DNA of 64,000 bases, from assembly GCA_028710565.1 (NCBI GenBank), contig JAQTTV010000008.1, forward strand, positions 1 to 64,000. Reading direction: 5' to 3'. A program made the translations under genes and the position numbers. The notes beneath the pieces were generated by a model. It was not told where the DNA came from. It saw only the letters and a program-made list of their open reading frames with translations, and did no database searches. Below, one piece after another: positions 38,512-46,340 of this stretch (the first letter of the stretch is position 1; each line of letters opens with the position of its first letter). The DNA is from Gallionella sp. (GTDB lineage Bacteria; Pseudomonadota; Gammaproteobacteria; Burkholderiales; Gallionellaceae).

Positions 38512-39500
38512 ACCTCAGTTCGATCTAATTTTATTGCACAAATGGTAGCAAATCGGCATGGTTGATATTGAGGGAAGGTTTCTTTTTCTGATAGGAATAA
38601 GCGACCAGGCAGGCGATGGCATTGACGACGAAGTTTCTCAATGAACGGTGACGAGAGTGTTCAAGGTTGAAGGTGTTTTTCAATTGGTCGTTGATGGTTT
38701 CGATAATGCTGCGTTTGCGCAGGATCAACTTGTCAAATGCGACTATGACTTTGGGTTTCATGTTCTTTTTCAGGGTGGTAATCAATTCCACGTTTTGTTT
38801 CGCCAATAGCTCGGTGAGTTTTTGGGAAACATAGCCTCTATCGCCAAACAACTTACCAATCAGTCTCTTAGCTAATTTTGGCACGGGTGTGTGGTCATCC
38901 ACATTGCCCCGCGTGAGACAGAAAGACAGGATTTCTCCGCAATCATTGACCATAAAATGCAGCTTGAAGCCATAAAACCAGCCCGTGGAACTCTTGGCTC
39001 GTCCAGCCTGTTCTTTAAAGGTTTTATGCCGAGGAATACGGATGTTTTCACAGACCCGCAATGGCGTGGAATCCACAAAAGCAATTCCGCGACTTTGGCC
39101 ACAGCGGCTTTGCATAAAGGCCGCCAAGGGTTCAAGGATCTCTGACATCAGCTCCACAAAACGATTGTAGCTTGGTAAGTTGGGAAATTCACCTTTAAGG
39201 TTCTGCGCCAGATGCTTGGTGTAGAACCATTTCAGCGTACGATAGCCGCTGGTTTGGTACAACACCACAATCGTGATGATCTCACTTTCGCATAGCATCT
39301 TCGGCGTATTGCGCTTACAACGCCCATTCAGCAAGCGTGTCCGCTGCCATTCGGGGATAAAAACAGCACAAAAATCATCAATATCGCAAAATAGTTTGTG
39401 TAAAATCATCGCTGCAGCCTTTCTCTGAAGATCACGGGAGGTTAGAAACCCTATTCTTTCAGATTCTTAAGGCTGCTGCTTGTTTTGGTCGAACTGAGGT
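38512..39500. mobile_element. IS982-family insertion sequence, complete
   Basis: A 989-bp element bounded by 12-bp inverted repeats ACCTCAGTTCGA (38512-38523) and TCGAACTGAGGT (39489-39500), flanked by perfect 7-bp direct repeats TATCGTA (38505-38511 and 39501-39507). One intact transposase gene fills it. Size and duplication length fit the IS982 family. Confidence 0.9.
38531..39409 (-). CDS. IS982 family transposase
   Basis: A 292-residue DDE transposase. The first catalytic Asp is in I-A-F-V-D-S-T-P, the second in L-F-G-D-R-G-Y-V-S and the Glu in R-S-I-I-E-T-I-N-D. L-K-N-T-F-N-L-E-H-S-R-H-R-S is typical of IS982/IS1031-type proteins near the C-terminus. The frame is uninterrupted and the element ends are intact, so it could still be active. 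Confidence 0.9.
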   Translation of the reverse strand: MILHKLFCDIDDFCAVFIPEWQRTRLLNGRCKRNTPKMLCESEIITIVVLYQTSGYRTLKWFYTKHLAQNLKGEFPNLPSYNRFVELMSEILEPLAAFMQSRCGQSRGIAFVDSTPLRVCENIRIPRHKTFKEQAGRAKSSTGWFYGFKLHFMVNDCGEILSFCLTRGNVDDHTPVPKLAKRLIGKLFGDRGYVSQKLTELLAKQNVELITTLKKNMKPKVIVAFDKLILRKRSIIETINDQLKNTFNLEHSRHRSLRNFVVNAIACLVAYSYQKKKPSLNINHADLLPFVQ

Positions 39501-39670
39501 TATCGTAGTGTGCGCCGTGCGCACGATAGCTTTATAGCCGCGTGCGCAACAAGTTGACACCCTACGACTCGCCTGATGTAGGGTGTCAATAAGCGCAGCG
39601 CATTGCACCAATTGCTTGATTACATGATGAGTTTACATACGGCGCAGTAACGAATGCGCCCTACGCGGGT
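39501..39670. repeat. REP-like repeat cluster next to the IS
   Basis: GTGCGC-cgt-GCGCAC (39510-39524) sits inside a longer stem ending TATCG/CGATA, so the IS target duplication is part of this palindrome. It is followed by GTAGGGTGTCAATAAGCGC... and ...GAATGCGCCCTACG (to about 39666), arms of a dispersed inverted repeat. No gene seen. Confidence 0.5.
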
Positions 39671-39886
39671 CAAAAACGACCTCATAAAAAATGGATAAGA
39701 GACAACTAGGTTGACAATTACCGCAGGAGGCAACCGTTAGGCCATTTTTCCCTCGACTCGAACCTACCTCCCAAACAACATGCTATCTCTGACATACGTT
39801 GGGAGCTTTAGCGCGTAAGGAGGATCCCACCAACTTGTAGCAAACCGCCTTACGACGAAGTTCGTTTTATCCCGACGGGGAAAATC
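39671..39886. other. spacer downstream of the 181-residue orphan gene
   Basis: It holds a GTTAGGC core-like sequence (39736-39742) next to a GGTTG/CAACC pair, and a CTCCCAAAC/GTTGGGAG inverted repeat (39764-39811). These could be remains of an attC-like site, but the second core is missing. No coding signal. Confidence 0.3.
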
Positions 39887-40432
39887 CTAAACGACTGCAC
39901 CCAGCAGAGAAGGCAAGATTGCTTTTGCAAGTTCTCTGCGAAACTCCTTATTGCTCTTATGAATTCCACCGATGATCTGTGTAAGCGTTACTTGGGAAGT
40001 CATGAGATCAAGCTCAATGGTAGGCCCCTTGGTCTCTTCGTCTAAGCAGATGCGGTACTTCCACGTGGTATTCATTCGGGCGAACTCGATGATGCCGAGG
40101 TTCTTTCCAGTCTTCACGCAGTCGAAGCGAAGGTTCTCCAAATCGCCGACCCCAGCAACGGAGATACGAACACCGTAACTGCTGTCGCCCCCTTTCTTCC
40201 GCAGCACGCGTCCCTTCGTCTGGTTATTGTCCGTCCCAGACCAAGGAATCGCGCAATCAGTCGCTGTGTAGGCGGAATCAGGCCCAATGACGAACTCGGT
40301 GTTCGAAGGATACGTGGTGCCGACTTTTACGCCTCCTTGGTAGAAGTCGCCGCAATGATAGTTATCGACCGTGTACATTACGAAGCTGTCTTTGGTCTCG
40401 TTGTAGAGTTGCTCTATCCAGTGTTTGGCCAT
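39887..40432 (-). CDS. orphan protein of unknown function
   Basis: Not recognised. The 181-residue soluble protein starts M-A-K-H-W-I-E-Q-L at ATG 40432, six bases after AGGAG; an ATG at 40435 is possible. It appears beta-rich, with many T, G and D residues over 10-150, and ends in a hydrophobic helix L-A-K-A-I-L-P-S-L-L-G-A. No signal peptide. It is the last of a run of same-strand orphans in a cassette-like region, separated from the methyltransferase by a MITE and a hairpin. Confidence 0.6.
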   Translation of the reverse strand: MAKHWIEQLYNETKDSFVMYTVDNYHCGDFYQGGVKVGTTYPSNTEFVIGPDSAYTATDCAIPWSGTDNNQTKGRVLRKKGGDSSYGVRISVAGVGDLENLRFDCVKTGKNLGIIEFARMNTTWKYRICLDEETKGPTIELDLMTSQVTLTQIIGGIHKSNKEFRRELAKAILPSLLGAVV

Positions 40433-40449
40433 CATTATCTCCTATTGAT

Positions 40450-40478
40450 AAAAAATAACGGCTAGGAAATCCAGCCGT
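40450..40478 (-). terminator. terminator-like hairpin upstream of the orphan gene
   Basis: On the minus strand ACGGCT-ggatttcct-AGCCGT is followed by TTATTTTTT. It would end transcripts coming from the restriction-modification genes before the 39887-40432 gene. Confidence 0.55.
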
Positions 40479-40534
40479 CTGTTCTAATTAAACTCCCCGT
40501 TATGGGGTGCTGTCAAGCCGTCAACCCGTAAGGC

Positions 40535-40676
40535 CAGCAATGCTCATTTTGACCGTGGGTACGAGTTTATTCGTACAGTTACTTGTGAATAAGGCTTGTT
40601 TTTCGCCCTGTCGGGCGATGTACGAATGAATTCGTACCCACAAAACCTCACTGTTTAGCCAAAATGAGAATTGCTG
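40535..40676. mobile_element. MITE copy 1
   Basis: A 142-bp element whose ends CAGCAATGCTCATTTTGAC and GCCAAAATGAGAATTGCTG are inverted repeats with two mismatches. Inside are a second inverted pair (GTGGGTACGA.../...TCGTACCCAC) and a CGCCC-tgtc-GGGCG hairpin. It is a direct repeat of 43347-43498. No target duplication is visible here. It begins 13 bp past the methyltransferase stop. Confidence 0.8.
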
Positions 40677-40689
40677 GTCCGACAGACAG

Positions 40690-42291
40690 CTAGAAGAGTT
40701 TTCCCTGTGGCTGAACATCAAACATGATCTCTGGCCAAAGCTCGACAAACGATGCAGCAGAAATGCGTGCCAATTCACTCGGCTCAATCTTATTTAAACC
40801 ACCACCGTAAACCCGACCTTCGCCTCGGAGTTCGTTCCCAGTGACTTGACCAAGTAAAGCATGGACGGTTTCGGCGCGGTCGGGATGTTGGCGTAGCATC
40901 GCTGCGAGACTGTTCTGCGGATTAAGCATCAAGTAGAGATTGGTTCCAATCGCCTTCGAGCGGTTCCAGATGAATCGGAACGGCTGCTTATCGTCAGAGC
41001 CTCGGCCCATGTATGTGCAGAGGAACGGGGTAGACTCTCGCTGTTCCTGCCTGTACCACGGGCTACGCTTGCCGATCAGGTAACCGTCCATAATCCCAAG
41101 CGACTGGGCAGTTTGCAAGTATTCCCAAAGTGCTGGATATAGTGCCTTTACCATTGGTTCGGGCAGGTTGCAATCAATTACACATAATTGATGGTCGAGG
41201 AGGGGATAACCATCACCATCAGCGTCGATGCTCGTGGTTTTAAGGTGGCGTGGACTGGGAAGGATCGGGCGAAGGTACTTGCTCGGAAGTTCAAGCCTCA
41301 TCGCCTCGGCGCGGTCGAGTACGAAAAACTTGTTGCAACCAGTCGCGATACCTCGTTGGACGCGGAAGAAGTCGCCAAGTGTCGGGCCTTTGCCGTCGCT
41401 AATCGTTTGTCTGTCATTCTTGGCGTGACTCGGATACACCGTCCACTTGCGAGACTCGCCCAATCGTTCGTGTGGAACGAGGTCGCGGGCATGCGGCTCG
41501 ACTAGTGTGCCGCCGAAGGTAAACTCGACCGTATGATCGGCGGCGGGGGGCGTTTTGCGGAACACCAGCACAACCGACGACACCAAAGCATCACCGAATT
41601 GCACATCGTCAGGATCAAAGCGGTGAACACGGATCAGCGTTACGCGATCCGCGAGATAGGCCTTGAGAGCCGCACCGTAGTTGACATCCATAAACTCCGA
41701 TGGAATAAGCCACGCGGCGACCCCTCCTTCTTCCAACCACGCGGTGGCGAGCAAAAGAAAGTAGACGTATAGACCCGCAAGACCGCTGACTTCAACCCCG
41801 CTCATCTTGAACGTGAGGTCTTGTAAGCGTTCCTTGTCCTCTTTACTCATGTGATGATGTCGAACGTAGGGCGGGTTTGCCAAGATGACGTTGGGCGCAG
41901 TTGGACAAGAGCCATTAGCAATGACGCGCGTAAAATCGCCGAGCAGAACCTCTAGCCCCTCATCTCCCCATAGATTGCGGGCTGCGTCAGCGAATACAGA
42001 ATCAAGCTCAATGCCGATGGCACTGCTGATTCGTTTATGACCGAAGACTGTGAGTGCCGCCGAAAAAAAACTGCCCGAACCTATCGAAGGATCGGCGAAA
42101 CGAATACTGCTTTGAGTTTGAACGAGGACTGATTCGACGTAGCGAGCGATATCAACAGCGAGGGCATTGGGTGTTGCGAACTGACCAAGGCGATTTCGCT
42201 CCGCCGCCGACTTACGCGCGTCAATGTCCGCCTGTATGGCTTGCCGCCGCGATTCAATCAAGCTGTTCCCGTAAGTGGTCATGCGGTTCAC
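40690..42291 (-). CDS. type II N6-adenine DNA methyltransferase, XamI/PaeR7I-like
   Basis: A 533-residue gamma-class (motif I before motif IV) adenine methyltransferase: SAM motif D-P-S-I-G-S-G-S-F-F near 68-77, catalytic N-P-P-Y-V-R-H near 140, and a C-terminal target-recognition region. It overlaps the restriction gene stop by 4 bp (GTGA), start GTG 42291 (ATG 42282 is an alternative). It should protect the host against the adjacent endonuclease. Recognition of GTCGAC is suggested only by the XamI-like look of the partner. Confidence 0.88.
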   Translation of the reverse strand: MNRMTTYGNSLIESRRQAIQADIDARKSAAERNRLGQFATPNALAVDIARYVESVLVQTQSSIRFADPSIGSGSFFSAALTVFGHKRISSAIGIELDSVFADAARNLWGDEGLEVLLGDFTRVIANGSCPTAPNVILANPPYVRHHHMSKEDKERLQDLTFKMSGVEVSGLAGLYVYFLLLATAWLEEGGVAAWLIPSEFMDVNYGAALKAYLADRVTLIRVHRFDPDDVQFGDALVSSVVLVFRKTPPAADHTVEFTFGGTLVEPHARDLVPHERLGESRKWTVYPSHAKNDRQTISDGKGPTLGDFFRVQRGIATGCNKFFVLDRAEAMRLELPSKYLRPILPSPRHLKTTSIDADGDGYPLLDHQLCVIDCNLPEPMVKALYPALWEYLQTAQSLGIMDGYLIGKRSPWYRQEQRESTPFLCTYMGRGSDDKQPFRFIWNRSKAIGTNLYLMLNPQNSLAAMLRQHPDRAETVHALLGQVTGNELRGEGRVYGGGLNKIEPSELARISAASFVELWPEIMFDVQPQGKLF

Positions 42292-43160
42292 ACCCCCAGC
42301 TTCGCAAGGTCGTCAATGCGATGCTCCCAGACCCAATCAATGCCCTCGGCGGCTTCGTAGCCCAAGTAGTCGCTGCCAAAGTAACCACAGAGAAACAACA
42401 CGAACGAAACGCCTTCGCCATAAGCAGCTTGAAGCTGATGGATTTTGGTGGCTTCTTCTTTGCGCCGCTTGTTGGTGTTGGTGAAGTCACCCGCCGATTT
42501 AGCTTCTATCAAGATCGGGAGGCTATCCTTTCGGAGCTTCTTGGGCTGAATTACCACGTCAATCGGAATGTTCACCTTCAGCGTCGTGCCTACTGCGAGG
42601 TTCATGCGAAAAGTGTAGGTTGCAGCTTCCATTTCGGTCAACGGCTTCCCCGTGGGATGAGCTTGCTTCTGGTAGCCTCGTGCATCAAGCCAATCACCCA
42701 GAAGTTTGAGTTGCCGCTGCTCCTGAGCGTTGCGAATGATAGGATTTGCCACGGCACTGCACAAGCGGTCAGCGACGATTGTTGATGCTCGGTCGCGTTC
42801 GTGATCGGTAGGGGCTTTCGCGGCACTCAGCCACGGGAAAATGTCACGATCCAGAAGTTTTGAGATGATATCGCAGAGTTTGGTCAACTCCGCATTCAAG
42901 TCGGTGGCATTCATCCTGATCGGGAGCTTGCCTCCTTCCATCCGTCCAACAAGGTTCTTGCTCGCATCGGCCAAACCAATCAAACGATCTACGGCCAGCG
43001 GTGGAGCCGTACACATGCGGAGCGTTGAAAGAACGCTTGGATTGCCCTTGAGCGTGGCAGGGTCGATGCTGCACAGGTCTTTGGTGGCGATCAGTGCAGC
43101 TTTGACATGTTCGGTCGTTTTGACGCGCGTCGAGCGAAACGCATCGGGTGCGAAGCTCAT
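42288..43160 (-). CDS. XamI-like type II restriction endonuclease, probably 5'-frameshifted
   Basis: A 290-residue protein with a PD-(D/E)xK-type core (I-P-I-D-V-V-I-Q...L-I-E-A-K-S-A-G-D) and a C-terminal stretch G-Y-E-A-A-E-G-I-D-W-V-W-E-H-R that I associate with the XamI family. The first ATG is 43160, but coding-like sequence continues upstream in frame (L-W-K-T-D-I-A-A-S-V-D-Q-F-N-Q-W-F) to a stop at 43236 with no start codon. An ATG at 43227 is one base out of frame. The gene may be inactive. Confidence 0.72.
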   Translation of the reverse strand: MSFAPDAFRSTRVKTTEHVKAALIATKDLCSIDPATLKGNPSVLSTLRMCTAPPLAVDRLIGLADASKNLVGRMEGGKLPIRMNATDLNAELTKLCDIISKLLDRDIFPWLSAAKAPTDHERDRASTIVADRLCSAVANPIIRNAQEQRQLKLLGDWLDARGYQKQAHPTGKPLTEMEAATYTFRMNLAVGTTLKVNIPIDVVIQPKKLRKDSLPILIEAKSAGDFTNTNKRRKEEATKIHQLQAAYGEGVSFVLFLCGYFGSDYLGYEAAEGIDWVWEHRIDDLAKLGV

Positions 43161-43346
43161 GAACCACTGGTTGAACTGGTCAACGGAAGCCGCGATGTCG
43201 GTCTTCCAGAGGTGCGGTTGTCCGCATTGATTCTTTTAGGCTTCATAATTCCATTCATTCATCAGTATTGGGGGCTCTGGCTACGCGGTTACTATTTTGG
43301 AGCTTACCCTGCCTGATATTTATTTACCACGGCTCTATGAAAGTAA
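43161..43346. other. 5' region of the restriction gene, lost coding sequence
   Basis: 43161-43235 is open in the frame of the endonuclease and looks coding. Beyond it lies sequence up to the MITE with no other gene or promoter I can name. The target duplication TGAAAGTAA occupies 43338-43346. Confidence 0.4.
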
Positions 43347-43498
43347 CAGCAATTCTCATTTTGACCGTGGGTACGAATTCATTCGTACGGTTTCTCGTGA
43401 ATAAGGCAAGTTTTGTCGCATTTTTCGCCCTGTCGGGCGATGTACGAATGAATTCGTACCCACAAAACCCCACTGTTTAGTCAAAATGAGAATTGCTG
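43347..43498. mobile_element. MITE copy 2 with 9-bp target duplication
   Basis: A 152-bp element with perfect 19-bp terminal inverted repeats (CAGCAATTCTCATTTTGAC and its complement), flanked by TGAAAGTAA at 43338-43346 and 43499-43507. It has the same orientation and internal palindromes as copy 1. It has no coding capacity, so it must move by a transposase encoded elsewhere. Confidence 0.88.
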
Positions 43499-43510
43499 TG
43501 AAAGTAAAAC

Positions 43511-43578
43511 CCTAACGCCTGACTTCACGGACATGACAAAGTGCAACTTTGGCTCGTCACATAGAAGGAAATTTAGGC
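43511..43578 (-). other. possible degenerate attC site
   Basis: CCCTAAC (43511-43517) and TTTAGGC (43572-43578) form complementary ends 68 bp apart. The second overlaps the stop codon of the 43573-43842 gene, as attC sites do. Between them an imperfect hairpin (AAAGT-gca-ACTTT) can form. The cores depart from the GTTRRRY/RYYYAAC consensus. Confidence 0.35.
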
Positions 43579-43842
43579 ACCTGCCCGCTCGATGGTCTTG
43601 ATTGCGTTCTCAAGTGCCGCGACCAGTGCTTTTGCGAGGGCAACGGATAGCTCTACCTCAGTATTTCCAACAACCTGCACATCCGTGAGCAGGGCGAGTT
43701 CAGAGGCAAGTGGCGATATATCAACTTCGGACGTGACATTCCAAACCTCAAAATTCACGTAGCCGTCGTGAATCCCAGGAGTCACTTCAATCCAACCTTG
43801 GCGGTATGGCACACCCGTGCATTTGAAGCGTTGTGAACTCAT
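43573..43842 (-). CDS. small orphan protein of unknown function
   Basis: Not recognised. An 89-residue protein from ATG 43842 (M-S-S-Q-R-F-K-C-T-G), or up to 98 residues from GTG 43869. The N-terminal half looks like beta strands (G-W-I-E-V-T-P-G, Y-V-N-F-E-V-W-N-V). The C-terminal half is a long amphipathic helix ending in A-L-V-A-A-L-E-N-A-I-K-T-I-E-R-A. It sits among same-strand cassette-like genes. Confidence 0.5.
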   Translation of the reverse strand: MSSQRFKCTGVPYRQGWIEVTPGIHDGYVNFEVWNVTSEVDISPLASELALLTDVQVVGNTEVELSVALAKALVAALENAIKTIERAGA

Positions 43843-43869
43843 TGTCGATTTACCTACCATTTCGGACAC

Positions 43870-44224
43870 TGCGTGGTTTTATCGCGCAAAATCCAACGAC
43901 TGAAAAGAACGAAATTTAGTACTGGGTTAAGCATTTTCAGGATTTGCACCAGAAACCATTCAGTATGATTATCACCGCCACGCGCCCAATAGGTAACGCA
44001 CTTGCCGCGCTTTTGCAGCATCGCTCTCGAATGACGGGTTAGGCTTTTTTATCATATAATCAAAGTATTGTAAAATTAGTGGCCAACCCTTATTGATAGT
44101 AGTGCAGGAAAGTGTCAGGCAGTTCAACATAAAATGTTGGAATGTTAGAACTGACCCCGCGACTCTTCACTCATAACTACTTTGCTCAATTAAAACTAAC
44201 GGGGCCGAGGCTCACTTTTGTCCT
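43870..44224. other. 355-bp non-coding spacer with attC-like and hairpin sequences
   Basis: No gene seen. Apart from the attC-like site at 43991-44044 it contains a hairpin with arms GTCAG..GTTCAACAT and ATGTT..GAACTGAC (44114-44154) and a tract GGGGTCAGTTCTAACATT (minus strand) resembling dispersed REP-type repeats. Confidence 0.4.
43991..44044 (-). other. probable attC-like site, partly degenerate
   Basis: The plus-strand right end GTTAGGC (44038-44044) fits GTTRRRY and the left end AGGTAAC is a weaker core. The internal CCGCGCTTTTGC and the GAATGACGGGTTAGGC end resemble the better site at 45606-45668 (CCGCGCTTTTGC, GAATGTCGGGTTATGC). The shared layout supports a common origin. Confidence 0.45.
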
Positions 44225-44995
44225 TTAGCGGTTCTCAACCGTCGCTTCAATCAACCGCCCAGATTCCAAAATGCATCTGCCTCGGAATTTACCTTCTATG
44301 CCAATGGCACTCTTAGCACTAAAATCAATCTCAACGACATTGCGTCCGTTAGCTTTTACAATTCTGCTGGTAGTACCAGTAATCAGTGAGGGGTTGTAAG
44401 TGGCTGGATTAGTTGCCTTCGAGCGTAATTCCGTGTTGCAAATATCGACCGCCGCAGCTTCAGAGACTGGCATCGCTGGTGGTTTCGAGTTACCAGCTTT
44501 TAAATCACCACGAGACACCCAATATCGATGCGAGTTGCCAGAGTGATCATTGCAATCAATGTAAAACGTCTCCTTTCGCTGCGTCGACTTTGCAGCATCG
44601 ACGAGCAAATGACAATTCTTATCGGTCTTCATTAAATTGGCAGTATAGCTAGCCATCCATTTGGCTTCTTGCTTGTCCATGCCATAGTGGCTTGGACTTT
44701 TGATGAACCGCGATGATAGCTCCGCGATAACCTTATCTCTAGATTTTGGCTTGGTACCACACGGGATTCGATCATCCATGAGTCTATGCTTGATTGACTT
44801 TCCGTCATAACCCCAGTTGTCCGAAACGGAACTTCCACTATGAATGGTTCCATCTTCATGCCTGATCTGAGTAAGTTTTCCATTTTGAACGGTAATGGTC
44901 TTTAGCCCGCAGTTGATCGTCTCTGCTTTGGCGACTTGAGCCGATGTAGCTAAGGTAGCAAAGGCCATAAAAAATGCTGCTGAACTTTTCCTCAT
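44225..44995 (-). CDS. exported orphan protein of unknown function
   Basis: Not recognised. A 256-residue protein with a clear signal peptide (about 1-24, ending A-Q-V-A-K-A) and four to six cysteines that could pair in the periplasm. No catalytic motif stands out. AAGGAGGGG precedes ATG 44995. It begins 42 bp after the MltR-like gene on the same strand, with part of an attC-like core left in the gap. Confidence 0.65.
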   Translation of the reverse strand: MRKSSAAFFMAFATLATSAQVAKAETINCGLKTITVQNGKLTQIRHEDGTIHSGSSVSDNWGYDGKSIKHRLMDDRIPCGTKPKSRDKVIAELSSRFIKSPSHYGMDKQEAKWMASYTANLMKTDKNCHLLVDAAKSTQRKETFYIDCNDHSGNSHRYWVSRGDLKAGNSKPPAMPVSEAAAVDICNTELRSKATNPATYNPSLITGTTSRIVKANGRNVVEIDFSAKSAIGIEGKFRGRCILESGRLIEATVENR

Positions 44996-45037
44996 TCTAT
45001 TTCCCCTCCTTAAAGTGATGATCTTTCGACAGTTGGA

Positions 45038-45047
45038 TTAGACCTGC
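45038..45047 (-). other. truncated cassette end (attC half-site)
   Basis: TTAGACCTGC overlaps the stop codon of the MltR-like gene and is the exact complement of GCAGGTCTAA at 45602-45611, just upstream of that gene. This is the pairing expected of the two ends of an integron cassette. The rest of the site is missing. Confidence 0.45.
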
Positions 45048-45568
45048 GGCTGCACATGCTTAACCTCCAAACCTTTGATTAGCAGCCTCAGACTAATGAG
45101 CCCGACGCTCAATACAAACTTGTTTCGAGGAGTGTTCAAGAGCTTTTCAAATGGTCGTTCGTCGGAGCTTCCATTCGTGAGACCCTCGAAATATGAGAGC
45201 TTTTCGCATTGTTCGGTTACTTCTGGAATATCGAAGTTCAGTGCCAGATGATGATGAGCAAACTGATTTCTGATTTCGGCAATCACAAGAAGGTCTTGAT
45301 ACAGGCGCTTGTTAATCAGCCCGATGCAATAGCAAGCGTCAGACCGTGACTTGAACGAGCCAAGGGCTCCGCCCCTAGCGTCCAGCAGTTCAGCAGCCGT
45401 TGACGAATCTTTGAGAAAGAACCCCTCAAGCAATGCTCCCAGACATGCATCTATATAGCTCGTACCAACAAGAACGGCGGAAAGATCGGGTTCATCGTTC
45501 AAGACGTCATAGACGGACTGCCCGTCTTTTGACAGGCCGTCTACTGGCACAAGTGATCGTTTGGCCAT
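45038..45568 (-). CDS. MltR-like protein
   Basis: A 176-residue helical protein resembling the mannitol operon repressor family: L-V-G-T-S-Y-I-D-A-C-L-G-A-L-L (33-47), G-G-A-L-G-S-F-K-S-R-S-D-A-C-Y (65-80) and the conserved I-R-N-Q-F-A-H (99-105). No DNA-binding motif is evident. Far from any mannitol genes, such proteins may act in unrelated pathways. It has cassette-like ends: complementary 10-mers at 45602-45611 and 45038-45047. Confidence 0.65.
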   Translation of the reverse strand: MAKRSLVPVDGLSKDGQSVYDVLNDEPDLSAVLVGTSYIDACLGALLEGFFLKDSSTAAELLDARGGALGSFKSRSDACYCIGLINKRLYQDLLVIAEIRNQFAHHHLALNFDIPEVTEQCEKLSYFEGLTNGSSDERPFEKLLNTPRNKFVLSVGLISLRLLIKGLEVKHVQPQV

Positions 45569-45605
45569 GATGTAAAGTATGTGGTCAGCATATCGGTGAT
45601 AGCAG

Positions 45606-45668
45606 GTCTAACGTAAAATTAACTGGCTCCGCGCTTTTGCGGAGTCCAGGTTGAATGTCGGGTTATGC
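45606..45668 (-). other. integron attC-like recombination site
   Basis: 63 bp between core sites GTCTAAC (RYYYAAC, 45606-45612) and GTTATGC (45662-45668). The middle folds as CTGG-CTCCGC (45623-45632) with GCGGAG-t-CCAG (45639-45649), plus flanking AA/TT, leaving two unpaired bases on one arm only, T45645 and G45650, the hallmark of attC hairpins. The right core overlaps the stop codon of the 45663-46340 gene. Confidence 0.72.
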
Positions 45669-46340
45669 GGCATGTAGTTTGAACACATGAACCATGTCTT
45701 CCTTAAGTTGATCGGTTCTGACTGCTAGATTCTCAAAGGTGGGGACATCCAGACGATCAAGGCTTAGAACACCCTCACGTGCGAGGAGATATAGTTGTAT
45801 GACGAAGTCTCTCACGTTCCTATCCAACACCTTTGGCACCGTCCGCTGATGCTTCTTGAAATGAAAAGTTTTAGGTTCAAACAAATGTGCCAGCGAATAG
45901 TGACTATACGAACTATGTGAGGCATGACTGTTTAAGTGTTCCCGGAATTCTTTGAATATCCCACCAATAGCGCGTGCTCGTTCACCTGCTTTTGGCAGGT
46001 CGTTCTCTGCGGCGCGCTCAGCCATTTCAGGAAACTTGCGAAAGTAGGTAAGTAGCTCGCTGTACTCGATGAAGGGGCGAATCAGCGCCCCAGCTTCTTG
46101 AGCCAAACCATCGAGAATAAGACTGTAAGCTCCAACAGCGAGATGCTTTGCCTTTAGGAGTGTCAGCCCACAAATACGTGCATAAACATCTCCTCCTGCC
46201 AAAGATTCATATGCGTCGATGCTTAGATCGATTAGCTCGAACATGCGTGACAGTACCGCAAGTTGATCCGCATGACTTGCCTCTAAGTAGGCAACAGCTT
46301 CAGTTCGCGCTGACCAAAGTTCCATGGGCTTCTGCCGCAT
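45663..46340 (-). CDS. orphan helical protein encoded by a cassette-like gene
   Basis: Not firmly recognised. A 225-residue, almost all-helical protein, with an S-H-A-S-H-S-S-Y-S-H-Y-S segment near 139-150 and R-P-F-I-E-Y-S-E near 88; it recalls DUF5677-type proteins. Its start codon lies within GTTATGCGGC (minus strand) and its stop within GCCGCATAAC, so both gene ends coincide with the complementary ends of a cassette. No signal peptide. Function unknown. Confidence 0.65.
   Translation of the reverse strand: MRQKPMELWSARTEAVAYLEASHADQLAVLSRMFELIDLSIDAYESLAGGDVYARICGLTLLKAKHLAVGAYSLILDGLAQEAGALIRPFIEYSELLTYFRKFPEMAERAAENDLPKAGERARAIGGIFKEFREHLNSHASHSSYSHYSLAHLFEPKTFHFKKHQRTVPKVLDRNVRDFVIQLYLLAREGVLSLDRLDVPTFENLAVRTDQLKEDMVHVFKLHAA

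Noticed and set aside
42054..42785. 243-residue plus-strand frame across the restriction-modification genes
   Set aside because: It crosses the junction of two well-supported minus-strand genes and has no recognisable domain.
40535..43498. Whole R-M region as one composite transposon moved by the two MITEs
   Set aside because: The outer flanks (40526-40534 and 43499-43507) do not form a target duplication. Only the right copy has its own duplication, so the copies probably inserted separately or recombined later.
43891..43932. ATCCAAC ... GTTAAGC pair resembling attC ends
   Set aside because: Both cores fit the consensus, but they are only 42 bp apart, shorter than known attC sites, and no hairpin or stop codon overlaps them.
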